This document shows positions 9,202 through 18,125 of a stretch of 64,000 bases of DNA, piece after piece. A program made the position numbers and the translations under genes. Source of the stretch: CBDCVY01 sp965223245. GTDB lineage: Bacteria; Nitrospinota; Nitrospinia; Nitrospinales; Nitrospinaceae. How positions within the stretch are numbered: the first letter of the stretch is position 1; each line of letters opens with the position of its first letter. The notes under the pieces are model-generated. The model had not been told where the DNA came from, did not search any database, and saw only the letters and a program-made list of their open reading frames with translations. The stretch is taken from the NCBI GenBank assembly GCA_965223245.1, contig CBDCVY010000013.1, positions 2,108,001 to 2,172,000 of the forward strand, written 5' to 3'.

Positions 9202-10167
9202 ATGAATGAAACCTGGCTTTCTTTCCTGAAACCGCGTGCGTGGGTGGCCAAACTGTTATTGGCGCTGTTCGCGCTTGGGTTTTTGGCGTTGGGGTTTTTG
9301 GATTACCTGCAGCCGATCAAAGAGTTTCTCGATTCCGAGAGGCTGTCTTTCCGTGTGGGTGATGCGCGGTTTTCCGTTTATATTGTCACCAAGTTCTTCC
9401 TGATTCTGATTGTGCTGATTTGGGTGACGGGCATTCTCTCTGAATTCCTGGAAAAAAGAATTCAATCGGTTCAATCCATGAGGGAAGGCAATAAGGCCCT
9501 CTTCACAAAAATCGCGCAGATTCTGATTTACTTCATCGCGTTCATTGTAGCGTTGGAAATTCTGGGGATCGATTTAACATCGCTTGCGATTTTTAGTGGC
9601 GCGATTGGTATCGGTATCGGTTTCGGCCTGCAAAAAATCACTTCCAATTTCATCAGCGGGTTGATTCTGTTATTCGAAAAGTCCGTTGAGAACGGGGACC
9701 TGGTGGAAGTGCATGACACGGTGTACGGGTTTATCAGGAAAACCGGCGCACGGTTCACTTTGATTGAAACGTTCGACGGCAAAGAGGTTATGATCCCGAA
9801 CGAAGATTTTATAACGAACCGCGTCGTCAACTGGACGTTCAACAACTCGAAGGGAAGGATTGCTTTCACCGTGGGGGTTTCTTACAATTCCGACATTGAA
9901 AAAGCGCGCGAACTCATGATAGAAGCTGCCAGCGAACATCCGCGGTGCATGCAGGATCCCGGACCGGTCTGTTTTTTACGCGAGTTCGGAGACAGCTCGG
10001 TGAACTTTTTACTGTATTTCTGGGTCGAAGATGTCACGCAAGGCCGCTACACGCCGCAGAGTCAGGTCATGCTTTCCATTTGGAGAAAGTTTAAGGAAAA
10101 TAATATTACCATTCCGTTCCCGCAACGTGATCTCCATATCAAAAAAGATCTCGAATCTTTCGATTAA
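9202..10167 (+). CDS. MscS-family mechanosensitive channel
   Basis: A 321-residue inner-membrane protein. Hydrophobic segments lie at about residues 15-35, 57-78 and 100-120; the third, pore-lining helix follows with SGAIGIGIGFGLQKITSNF at about 132-150, the Gly/Ala-rich pattern of MscS TM3. The beta domain starts at VENGDLVEV with the usual ETFDGKEVMIPNEDF motif at about 190, and the family's alpha/beta cytoplasmic end follows. Channels of this type open on membrane tension to release osmolytes. No convincing ribosome site precedes the ATG. It is single-gene, bounded by repeat islands on both sides. Confidence 0.93.
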   Translation: MNETWLSFLKPRAWVAKLLLALFALGFLALGFLDYLQPIKEFLDSERLSFRVGDARFSVYIVTKFFLILIVLIWVTGILSEFLEKRIQSVQSMREGNKALFTKIAQILIYFIAFIVALEILGIDLTSLAIFSGAIGIGIGFGLQKITSNFISGLILLFEKSVENGDLVEVHDTVYGFIRKTGARFTLIETFDGKEVMIPNEDFITNRVVNWTFNNSKGRIAFTVGVSYNSDIEKARELMIEAASEHPRCMQDPGPVCFLREFGDSSVNFLLYFWVEDVTQGRYTPQSQVMLSIWRKFKENNITIPFPQRDLHIKKDLESFD

Positions 10168-10891
10168 CCGTTTCATTTTTTATGTCCCGCTGAGAATTAA
10201 AGTTGCCCCTCACGGCCAGTGAGTCATCGCACATAAATTATACCCGCGGCGGTGCCGCCGCAAAACCCCTGATTGTCAATCACCCCAGCCCGCAGCGTGA
10301 CGCTGCACCCAGAATTAATCTTCGATGTGTTTGCTTGCAAACGGGATCGTCAGAAACTGCTCATTAATTTGTTTTATCATTTTTAGAACTCCTGAAGGTA
10401 AAATCCCCCCAACCCCCTTCAAAAAGGGGGAGCGCATCATCCCCCGCTCTTTAATTTTCTTCTAAAGGCAAACTCCACTTGTGAGAAGATTCTGTGGATT
10501 CGGCATTCACGCCAACTCATCGGAAATTCAAGTTGCCCCTGGCGCTAGCCAGTCATCGAAAATTAATGTTCCCTCCGGGCGTGGCCCGCTGCCGCCACGG
10601 CCAGTGGTCAATCACCCCCAGGCAATGCCTGGAGATAGCATTTCATTTGCGATGGGTTGGCTTGCCAACTATATCAGTAAAAAATTTTCCCAAGTTTTAA
10701 CTTCAGAAGAAAATATAAAAAAATGGAAGTGCATGTGCTCCCTCTTTTTAAAGAGGGCTGGGGTGATTGACCGCCCGGGGTTTAAGACTCATCCATTAAT
10801 ATAATTAAAACTAAGACTTCGGAAGAAAAACTTCTAATCGAATACATGATGCCAATTTACCTTCAAACATTTTTTCTATAGAATACGGTCT
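10168..10891. repeat. Composite intergenic repeat island 5
   Basis: A good example of the modular order: a GCGGCGGTGCCGCCGC hairpin, GATTGTCAATCACCCC, GCAGCGTGACGCTGC (10292-10306), ATTAATCTTCGATGTG, a CCCCCTTCAAAAAGGGGG palindrome, CTGGCGCTAGCCAG (10539-10552), CCGGGCGTGGCCCG and CCAGGCAATGCCTGG (10618-10632). Open frames from 10481 to 10804 are read-through of these units. The last about 90 bases before 10892 are unique and AT-rich. Confidence 0.9.
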
Positions 10892-11278
10892 ATGAATATT
10901 CGGGACCCTCATAAGATTAAACCTCCCTACGACCCAAATCTAAAAGAAAAAGCCCGTTACTTAAGAAACAATCCTACCTCCGCCGAAAAACTATTTTGGA
11001 ATACTCTACGAAAAAGTTCTTTTTATCAAAAGAGAACTTTCAATCGACAAAAACCTATTGGACCCTACATCGTAGATTTTTTCTGCCATCAGCAAAACCT
11101 TGTAATCGAAATTGATGGCAACACTCACACTGCAAAGGCAAATGACCCGAAAGATGCAAACCGCACCCAATTCTTGGAATCGCTTGGTTACAAAGTCATT
11201 CGATTTACTAATTCAGAGGTGTTAAATAATATCGAAGGCGTTATGTTAACATTAAAGCACAAACTTAAAACCTCCTAA
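10892..11278 (+). CDS. DUF559 endonuclease-domain protein
   Basis: A 128-residue protein of the DUF559 family (very-short-patch-repair endonuclease-like, PD-(D/E)XK superfamily). The AEKLFWNTLR helix, the YIVDFFCHQQNLVIEIDGNTH core with the D...E-x-D catalytic pattern, and the FLESLGYKVIRFTNSEVLNN end are all present at normal length. Isolated between two repeat islands in an AT-rich patch. Such genes are common passengers of genome-variable spots; the cellular role is not established. No ribosome site is obvious. Confidence 0.88.
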   Translation: MNIRDPHKIKPPYDPNLKEKARYLRNNPTSAEKLFWNTLRKSSFYQKRTFNRQKPIGPYIVDFFCHQQNLVIEIDGNTHTAKANDPKDANRTQFLESLGYKVIRFTNSEVLNNIEGVMLTLKHKLKTS

Positions 11279-11856
11279 AGGTCAATCACCCCGTCCCTCT
11301 TTAAAAAGAGGGCGATCATCGGCTTCCGCTTTTTTATTTGTTTCTGAATATAAGCTTTACTTTAAAAAAATTTCTGTGGGTTCGACTTACTCAGAAACCT
11401 CGCGGAAATCTCTGCTGCCTCCAATCGCCAGATTGGGAAAGAGGGCGATCATCGACTTCCGTTTTTTAATTTACTTCTGAAGGCAAACTTTATTTTAGAA
11501 AAGGTTCTTTGGGTTTTGCATTGACCACCGATCATCGAGAAAAAATATTGGGTCCAGCGTCACGCTGGAAAAAGTTCTGTGAATTCGGCATTCACGCCAA
11601 CTCATCGGAAATTCAAGTTGCCCCTGGCGCTAGCCAGTCATCGAGAATAAATGCTGCCCCTCACGGCAGTGAGTTTCCTGCGGCGCTGGCCCGCTGCCTC
11701 CACGGAGAGTGGTAAAGCCCCCCCCAACCCGCGGGGTAGGTCCTCAATCCGATTTTTGCTGAATTTTCGGAAATGTTTTTTGAATTGCAGGGAAGCCGTA
11801 TGCGGTTGTTTTTGATGAAATGGATGGAGGGTAGCTGCGTTTTCGGTGTCGGTTGA
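11279..11856. repeat. Composite intergenic repeat island 6
   Basis: Begins inside a GGTCAATCACCCC element only one base after the DUF559 stop. Contains CCCTCTTTAAAAAGAGGG and CAATCGCCAGATTG hairpins, a CAGCGTCACGCTG hairpin, a CTGGCGCTAGCCAG hairpin and CTCACGGCAGTGAG. From about 11760 to 11856 the sequence is unique and non-coding. Confidence 0.88.
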
Positions 11857-11888
11857 CAAAAAAACGGGAGCCTCAAGATGAGGCTCCC
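11857..11888 (-). terminator. Rho-independent terminator of the subtilisin gene
   Basis: On the minus strand, GGGAGCCTCA and TGAGGCTCCC form a perfect 10-bp stem with a 3-base loop, followed by a run of seven Ts. It lies 15 bases past the stop codon of the peptidase gene. Confidence 0.9.
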
Positions 11889-11902
11889 TGGTTAGCACAA
11901 GG

Positions 11903-14730
11903 TTAATTTTTATTTGACTGCGAAAAGAGTAAATTTTCTTCTTCTTGTTGGGGAACCGAGACTTTTGGAAAACCCATGGTGTAGAAGAAGTTTTGGATCG
12001 GACCTTTGCTTTGCAGCCGAATGTTATTGGGATTATGGAACACTAACGCTCCGGAAGCCGTTTTTTCCACAAGGTAATGAATTTCCACTCCCGCAAGGTC
12101 TTTCCCCAAAAGAGTCGTTGCCGGACAAAGCCCGAGTGGGCCTCCCGGACAGTCTCCCGGGCAAATCTTTAGTTTATATCTTGGGTCAGTTGAGGGGATT
12201 TCTCCACTCGATGAACCTCCCGGAAGATCCAAGAAAATTGGAACTTCATTGCAGGAAGGCGGTGGAAAGTTAGCCATCGGCTCCTCTTTAAAACAGGGAG
12301 GAATTTGATAAGGATAACTGTCCTTCGAACGATCATAAGGATTGACTATCACTTTTGACTTACATCCGGAGCCATTTGGAGGAATTTGTGCCATTTGAAC
12401 GGCTTTTTCAGCATTGACACGGCCTGCGCCCGTTTTGTCGTCAATACCCGGAGCGTCAATGTCATCTGCAGAATTGCGAAGAATTTCCTTCACTTGCTTC
12501 GGTGTCAAGCCGGGGTTGGCAGATAATATCAGCGCAACAATGCCGGACACTTTAGGCGTGGATGACGAAGTACCGCCAAACGTAGGCGTATAATCTTTGG
12601 AGTCGGGATCGCTTGGATCAATAGCGCTGCCGTCGTTGTAGCCGGCGTTTCCGCTACGGTCGGTAGAGTAACTCCAGGGACTGGGTGCCACTACGTCCGG
12701 CCCTTCGCCCACATAACTTGAACCCCAAAAAGTAGATCCATCACTACTTGATGCTGATTTATGTTCATCTGTCGGACTGGAAGCCCCAACGGCAATCACA
12801 TCAGTGGTGGCATTCAGGCTTGCAGGAAACGCGACCTGATAAGTGAAAGGAGGTCGATCCGGCCCATTGGCTGCGGCAAAGACTACGGTCACACCTTTAT
12901 CGATGGCATCTACAATGGCGTTTTCAATGTCCGTGCTGGGAACCCCAACCCATCCCCAGGAATTGGAAAGGACATTTGCTCCATTGGCGACGGCTACATC
13001 GATGGCGTTAGCCATATTTGAGGTCGTTCCCCCGGAAAAAACAGGCATAATTTTAACGCCGGGCGCTGTGCCCACCACTCCCTTGTTATTATCTTTAATG
13101 GCACCGACATTACCCGCCACAGCAGTGCCATGGCTTCCGCGGGCACCACCCCCGGTCGACCCATCCGGATCGAAACCTTTTACCAGGTTGAGGTCAGGGT
13201 GACCCAAATCTACGCCATCGTCAATCACCGCGACAACAATGTCACTGGAAACTTCAACAAGGTCCCACGCTTCAGGTAACGTGGAGATCATTATTATCAT
13301 TTCCTAAACCGGCAATCTGGCCGACATTGCGCAGCTCGTACTGCCGCGAACTGTAAGGGTCATTGCTGATTTTATGTTGATCGACATCTTTGATGCCTAC
13401 AATCCGAACATCATCAATATACAAACCTTCTGCGGAAATATTCGCATCACTTTTAAATCCGAAATCCACTTTAACTTTACTCAATCGGGCCGTCGGTGGA
13501 AAGCGAACCAACGAGCGTCTCCATCCCTTTTGAGTTGTGGGGTCCGCAGTTAAATCTCCAGTGTGAAACAGGTGAACATTCCGGAGGCACCCAATGAATT
13601 GTTTTCAGAATCTCTAACAAAGACGGCTGCCATAATCTTCGGGTGGGAAGAGTGGCAGGCCGCTGAGGGCTGCTGTAATTTAACATAGAACCAATACTCT
13701 AAATAAACCTCTTCATAAGGAGTCAGATCCATAGAAGGGGTGAAGCTAATATACTCACAACATTTCCGGGATAATTACCCGGTGCCGGGACTCCGTTAGA
13801 ACCGCCACTGGTTGCATGAATGCTGTGGGTTCCGGCATGAGCACGGTGACCCGTAACAGCCCAAGTGACATCCGGATTGGTTCTCCCGGTGGTGGACCAA
13901 CCCGACGGAATATTCGAGCCTTCAAAGTTTGCCTCCAAAAGTGTTGTCCAGGCCAGTTGTCCTGCGGCGGCTTCCGAATTTCCGGGAATGGGCACAGGTT
14001 GGGGAGCACCGGGAGACGGGGTTGGCGGATTACTGTTCAATTTGAATTGTTCGTCCAATTGTCCCATGTTGGGAATTTGAGGACTGGGATCATTTAAGAA
14101 TACGACCACATGATCCGGTTCCGCAAACTCAACCCCGGATAAAGCCGAAAGCTTTTTCGTGACATCATAAACTCTTCCGTGAGATGCGTCTTCAAAGGTC
14201 ACGCTAAAGGAATTTTTTCGATGATTTTCAATGGCTTTGATTTTAAGTGATTCTTTAAGCGGCTCCAGTTTGGCTTTCGCCTGCGAAAGAGTCGTGGGAT
14301 TCGTAAAACCGACAATTAATTTATCCGTGGGAATCAATAGAGCTCCCCCCTGCTCAAACACAGGCTGTACTTCCTGTCCAACATGAGGTGCGCGGGAAAG
14401 AACGGATTCCATATTGGAGTCACCACTGAAAGCGGTTTCCTGGGAAGATCGTCGAAAAATGCGAAACTTCTGTGAAGGTTGTTTGTCGTCTTTTAACTCA
14501 TCAAAACCTTCTGCGACTGCAAATGATTCAAGGTTTCCTCCTCCCTGTTCCTCTTCCACTGCAAATAATTCCTCGCTTGGGACCAGGGTGATGGTTTTCC
14601 CTTTGTAAGTATAACTGTAATCATGAGCTTCTCCCTCACCGCCTACCCCGGTTTGACTGAGAGCAGTTAAAGGTAAAGCGAAAATGGTAGATACTATAAA
14701 TAGTAATGTAAGATTAAAGTAGTTTTTCAT
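11903..14730 (-). pseudogene. Secreted subtilisin-family (S8) peptidase gene with three frameshifts
   Basis: Reading from 14730: an ATG with a GAAGGGGGA ribosome site, a signal peptide (MKNYFNLTLLFIVSTIFALP then ALS), a propeptide-like part (KLIVGFTNPTTL, then FAEPDHVV), and NDPSPQIPNMGQ. Then comes a jelly-roll-like insert (from EANFEGSNIPSGW to GLYIDDVRIVG) and the catalytic domain, with the Asp in VIDDGVDL, the His in GSHGTAVAGN and the Ser in GGTSSSTP. Continuity breaks three times: near 13725-13740, near 13560-13580 and near 13275-13290. Each break fits a one-base indel, and sense resumes at once in another frame. The catalytic triad and terminator are intact. This is either recent decay or assembly error; the family call is secure. 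A Cys- and Pro-rich C-terminal tail of about 165 residues follows the catalytic domain. Confidence 0.85.
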
Positions 14731-15218
14731 CTTGTCCCCCTTCAACATTTGTTTTCTTCCGGCAGTATTAACCAATACCATGGACAACAAATTGTTTCCC
14801 CTCAAAAATAATAGGGAGAAATCCTTAAGGCAATAACGCCGCAAGAAACTTGAAAAACGTATGCGCAAAAATAGACCTAATTTATTTGATCCATTGGATA
14901 TTACTATATAGATATAAAAAAAGCACAAAAAAAATTTGGATTATCAAAAAATTTGATCCTCAGAAATCAAAGTGATCCTCAAAATCAATTTATATTCATT
15001 TAAAAACAATTAGTTATGCTTCAAATCGATATGTAGAAAATTTTTTAGAAATTATCCTCATTAGCATGATTTTATCTCTTAAGTCAAAATATGATAAGAC
15101 TACGGGCCTATAATTTCCTGCGAAGAAGGATTTCAAGTGAGGCGGATTTTCGCTAAACCCAAAACAAATCATCTTAAAGCTTAAAGATAGGCAAGCGATG
15201 TTTGACTGTGGAGGCCAC
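14731..15218. other. AT-rich spacer between subtilisin gene and ada-like gene
   Basis: No gene or repeat-island module is seen. It should contain the promoter of the minus-strand peptidase gene, but no clear -35/-10 pair can be chosen. Poly-A/T stretches dominate. Confidence 0.5.
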
Positions 15219-16091
15219 TTAAATGAATTCAGCATCTGCCTCAACCTGCGCGGCTTCCCAGGCGAGGAGGGCTTTTTTTCTGTCCGGTCCGGCCTGGTAA
15301 CCGCCGAAGGCTCCGATGCTTTGGATCACACGATGGCAGGGAACGAGATACTGAATGGGGTTGTGGCCTACGGCATTGGCCACGGCGCGTGAAGCTTTAG
15401 GCGCTCCGATGGCGTGTGCTACTTTCTGATAAGAGATCATGGCGCCCTGCGGAATTCGAATCAGAGCTTCCCAGACTTTAATCTGGAAATTGGTTCCTTT
15501 GATAAACAGGTATAAGGGTTTTTGGGGATTTGGATTTTTTTCGAAGATCGTTTTCAGAACTTTTTCCGTTTGGCGTGTGTTCTCTTTCAAAGTGGACTGG
15601 TGCCAACGTCGCTTCAAGTCGTCCAATGCGGGACGTTGTTTTCCCTGTTGCAGAAACGTGAGCCCGCAGATTCCCCGATGGGTGGTCGCCAACAGGCACT
15701 CGCCAAACGGTGTCGAATGAAATCCATAAGTAATGTTCAAACCCTGCCCGCTATTTTTGTATTCACCGGGAGTGACGGATTCGCATTGAATGAATAAGTC
15801 ATGCAACCGGCTGACGCTGGAGAGCCCCGCTTCCAACGTAACGTCCAATAAATTGTTGGATTGATTTAAAATGGACTTGGCGTAATCCAAAGTGAGGAAT
15901 TGCAAAAACCGTTTCGGGCTGACTCCGGCCCAGCGGCTAAAGAGTCGCTGAAAATGGTATTCGCTGAGGTTCAAACTGGTGGCGAGCTTTTTTAAATCCG
16001 GTTGATCCAACGCAGTGTTTTCCAAATTATGAATCGCCTGTTCAATGCGCTGATAATCTTTCGACTGTTTTTGAAGATCGGCCAAAGCCAT
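15219..16091 (-). CDS. AraC-type regulator fused to O6-methylguanine-DNA methyltransferase (Ada-like)
   Basis: A 290-residue protein. Residues about 15-110 form an AraC-type DNA-binding domain (two helix-turn-helix units; LATSLNLSEYHFQRLFSRW and GVSPKRFLQF). Residues about 120-285 are a methyltransferase domain with the alkyl-acceptor Cys252 in PCHRV and the FQIKVWEAL and IGAPKASRAVANAVGHNP motifs. It lacks the N-terminal zinc-binding methylphosphotriester domain of true Ada, so it is the shorter AdaB/AlkA-regulator-like form. It removes alkyl groups from O6-guanine and probably senses or regulates. A TTG 15 bases upstream is possible, but GGGAGGCG precedes the ATG at 16091, which decides the start. 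Confidence 0.93.
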   Translation of the reverse strand: MALADLQKQSKDYQRIEQAIHNLENTALDQPDLKKLATSLNLSEYHFQRLFSRWAGVSPKRFLQFLTLDYAKSILNQSNNLLDVTLEAGLSSVSRLHDLFIQCESVTPGEYKNSGQGLNITYGFHSTPFGECLLATTHRGICGLTFLQQGKQRPALDDLKRRWHQSTLKENTRQTEKVLKTIFEKNPNPQKPLYLFIKGTNFQIKVWEALIRIPQGAMISYQKVAHAIGAPKASRAVANAVGHNPIQYLVPCHRVIQSIGAFGGYQAGPDRKKALLAWEAAQVEADAEFI

Positions 16092-16274
16092 CGAATCGCC
16101 TCCCAATGTTTGAGCCCTTTTACTCTAAACCAGAGAGAATCGTTTTCCAATCCGTTTCTTGCGATCCGGACCTTCTCCCGGGCAGGGGTTTTTCTCTATC
16201 AGAGAAGCTTCTATATATATAGAACCAACTCAACCCGATTTTGTGTGAAATCTCCTTTGATTCCCTATGTATAT

Positions 16275-16293
16275 AGTTTGATAAAATCAAACT
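16275..16293. promoter_or_regulatory. Palindrome AGTTTGAT-AAA-ATCAAACT
   Basis: A perfect 8-bp inverted repeat with a 3-base centre, about 185 bases upstream of the ada-like start. It has the size of a dimeric regulator site. No protein can be assigned. Confidence 0.4.
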
Positions 16294-16546
16294 AATAGAT
16301 TGAAACATTAAAATAACTTGAATTGATGGAATACGTCATAATTACACTAATTGAAACACGTGAAACCCGTACCGGAGGGTTTTGCGGATTCAATTTTATA
16401 TATACTGATCTTGCCATGTCCATTGAGGTTGCAACCGGTTCTATTGTCTGGCTTATTCACAGGTGGACCAAGTGATCTCAATGGAATGGTAAAATCCTAA
16501 ACCGGGTAATGGAATATGGAGCCTTAATTGAATCAAAGGAAGTGAA

Positions 16547-16597
16547 AATACTGCTTTATGAAGTATTTTGCGCTTGGTAAACTATGTTTACCGAGCG
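16547..16597 (+). promoter_or_regulatory. Two tandem inverted repeats ahead of the export operon
   Basis: AATACT/AGTATT around a 9-base loop (16547-16567) is followed directly by CGCTTGGTAAAC/GTTTACCGAGCG (16571-16597), a 12-bp stem with a 3-base loop and a single T-G wobble. They lie 87-137 bases before the HlyD-type start. They could be an operator pair or an attenuator-like leader; the second is followed by only a short T-run, so it is a poor terminator. Confidence 0.5.
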
Positions 16598-16683
16598 TTT
16601 CGAGGCTGTAATTTTCTTACAATAAGAGTTATTGAATCATTTAATTACTTTCGCATTCACCTCAGGAAACGATTGGAAAAATT

Positions 16684-18111
16684 ATGGCCGACACTCAACT
16701 CACTCAAAATTCTATAACCGGCAACTCTAGTTTCGGTCAAGGACCTTTTTCCAACGGCCTCCCTTCAGGCAATACTGACCTGCAATCCATAAAGTCCGTA
16801 AAAATTCCACGACGATTAAAATATTGGTCCCGAACGGCATTTCTGATTTTTCTGTTCCTGGTAGTTACGGTGAGCTTTGTTCCCTGGACGCAAACGATAA
16901 CGGTTCAAGGCAGACTGTCTTCTTATTTGCCTAAAGATCGGCCGCAGGAAATTCATGCCCAGATCAATGGAAAAATTGTCAATTGGCACGTGAATGAAGG
17001 AGACAAAATTAAAAAGGGAGATCTGATTCTGAGTTTGGGAGACATTAATCCCAAGTTTATGGCACCGGATCTGATTCACAGGTTGGACGAATCTCGGCAA
17101 GCGCTGGAGCAACAAAAGCAGGCGGCCCGGGACCAGGCAGAAATTTTATCTCAGCGTATAAAAGAAATGGAGGCGCTCGCTAAGGCCACCAATTCCTCGG
17201 CTCAGGCCCGAGTGTCCGAAGCGGACAATAAGGTATTGAATGCCGAGCAGCGGCTGGCCCCGGCAAAAGGAGCTTTGGAGACCGCACAATTAAATCTTGA
17301 ACGTTCGCGCGCTCTTAGGAAAAAGGGATTGCTTTCGCAGCGCGAACTGGAACTTGCCATTCAATCCGTTACGGAAGCGGAGGCAGAAGTCAAAGCGGCT
17401 CAGGCTAAACTGCGTGAGGCGCAAGAGGGACGACGCGCTCTGGCGCACCAGAGTGACCAGATCGATGCGGAATTGATTCAGCGTTTATTGGATACAAAAT
17501 CCAAACGGGTGACTGCACTCAGTGATTTTGCGAAGGCGTCCAAGGAATTAGCTGACCTGGAGTTGGCCCGATCCAATGCGTTTGAGAGGCAAAAGGCCGG
17601 AAAAGTGATTGCTCCGTTTGATGGAAAGGTCGTGCGGCTTTCACCCATCGGCCAGGGGGAAATTGTGCATTCAGGCGATTTACTGTTCACACTGGTGCCG
17701 CAAAAAGTCACCCCGGCCATTGAAATGTGGAGCAGCCCCATTGATGCGCCTCTATTAAAACCGGGTCGACCGGTTCGACTTTTGTTCAACGGCGTTCCGG
17801 CAATTCCGCTTCCGGCTTGGCCGGAGTTTATGGCAGGAACTTATGATGGAACCATTCAAGTGGTGGATCAAACTGCTTCTGCAAACGGGAAGTTTCGGTT
17901 TTGGGTCATACCCGATACGAAACGCAGGAATTGGCCGCCTCAGGAAAATGTTCGGCAGGGAACGCAGGTCATCGGCTGGGTGTTGTTGAATCGCGTGCCT
18001 TTGTGGTATGAAATCTGGCGTCGCTTTAATTTGTTTCCTGCCGATTATGAGTCGGGTGACATTAACCTGAAAGATGTATTTTTACCCAAAGCGGGAAGAC
18101 CGAGAAAGTAG
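16684..18111 (+). CDS. HlyD-family periplasmic adaptor (membrane fusion protein)
   Basis: A 475-residue protein with one N-terminal membrane helix at about residues 54-74 (AFLIFLFLVVTVSFVPW), a biotinyl/lipoyl-like half (VNWHVNEGDKIKKGDLILSL), a long coiled-coil hairpin at about residues 135-275 rich in Ala, Glu, Gln and Lys, and the second lipoyl half (GKVIAPFDGKVVRL), then a beta-barrel end. It would bridge an inner-membrane exporter to an outer-membrane channel. A TolC-type gene follows 14 bases later and an ABC-type gene after that, giving a complete tripartite export operon. The substrate is unknown; no adjacent toxin or peptidase-domain substrate is seen. Confidence 0.92.
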   Translation: MADTQLTQNSITGNSSFGQGPFSNGLPSGNTDLQSIKSVKIPRRLKYWSRTAFLIFLFLVVTVSFVPWTQTITVQGRLSSYLPKDRPQEIHAQINGKIVNWHVNEGDKIKKGDLILSLGDINPKFMAPDLIHRLDESRQALEQQKQAARDQAEILSQRIKEMEALAKATNSSAQARVSEADNKVLNAEQRLAPAKGALETAQLNLERSRALRKKGLLSQRELELAIQSVTEAEAEVKAAQAKLREAQEGRRALAHQSDQIDAELIQRLLDTKSKRVTALSDFAKASKELADLELARSNAFERQKAGKVIAPFDGKVVRLSPIGQGEIVHSGDLLFTLVPQKVTPAIEMWSSPIDAPLLKPGRPVRLLFNGVPAIPLPAWPEFMAGTYDGTIQVVDQTASANGKFRFWVIPDTKRRNWPPQENVRQGTQVIGWVLLNRVPLWYEIWRRFNLFPADYESGDINLKDVFLPKAGRPRK

Positions 18112-18125
18112 AGTTTCGGTTTATA

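Larger units (their letters stand above)
16092..16683. other. Divergent promoter region between ada-like gene and export operon
   Basis: About 590 bases with no gene and none of the common repeat modules. It holds one palindrome near the ada-like gene and two inverted repeats ahead of the HlyD-type gene, annotated separately. Both flanking transcription units start from here. Confidence 0.6.

Noticed and set aside
11903..14730. Programmed frameshifting in the subtilisin gene
   Set aside because: Three shifts at ordinary sequences without a clear slippery site or downstream structure; decay or sequencing error is simpler.
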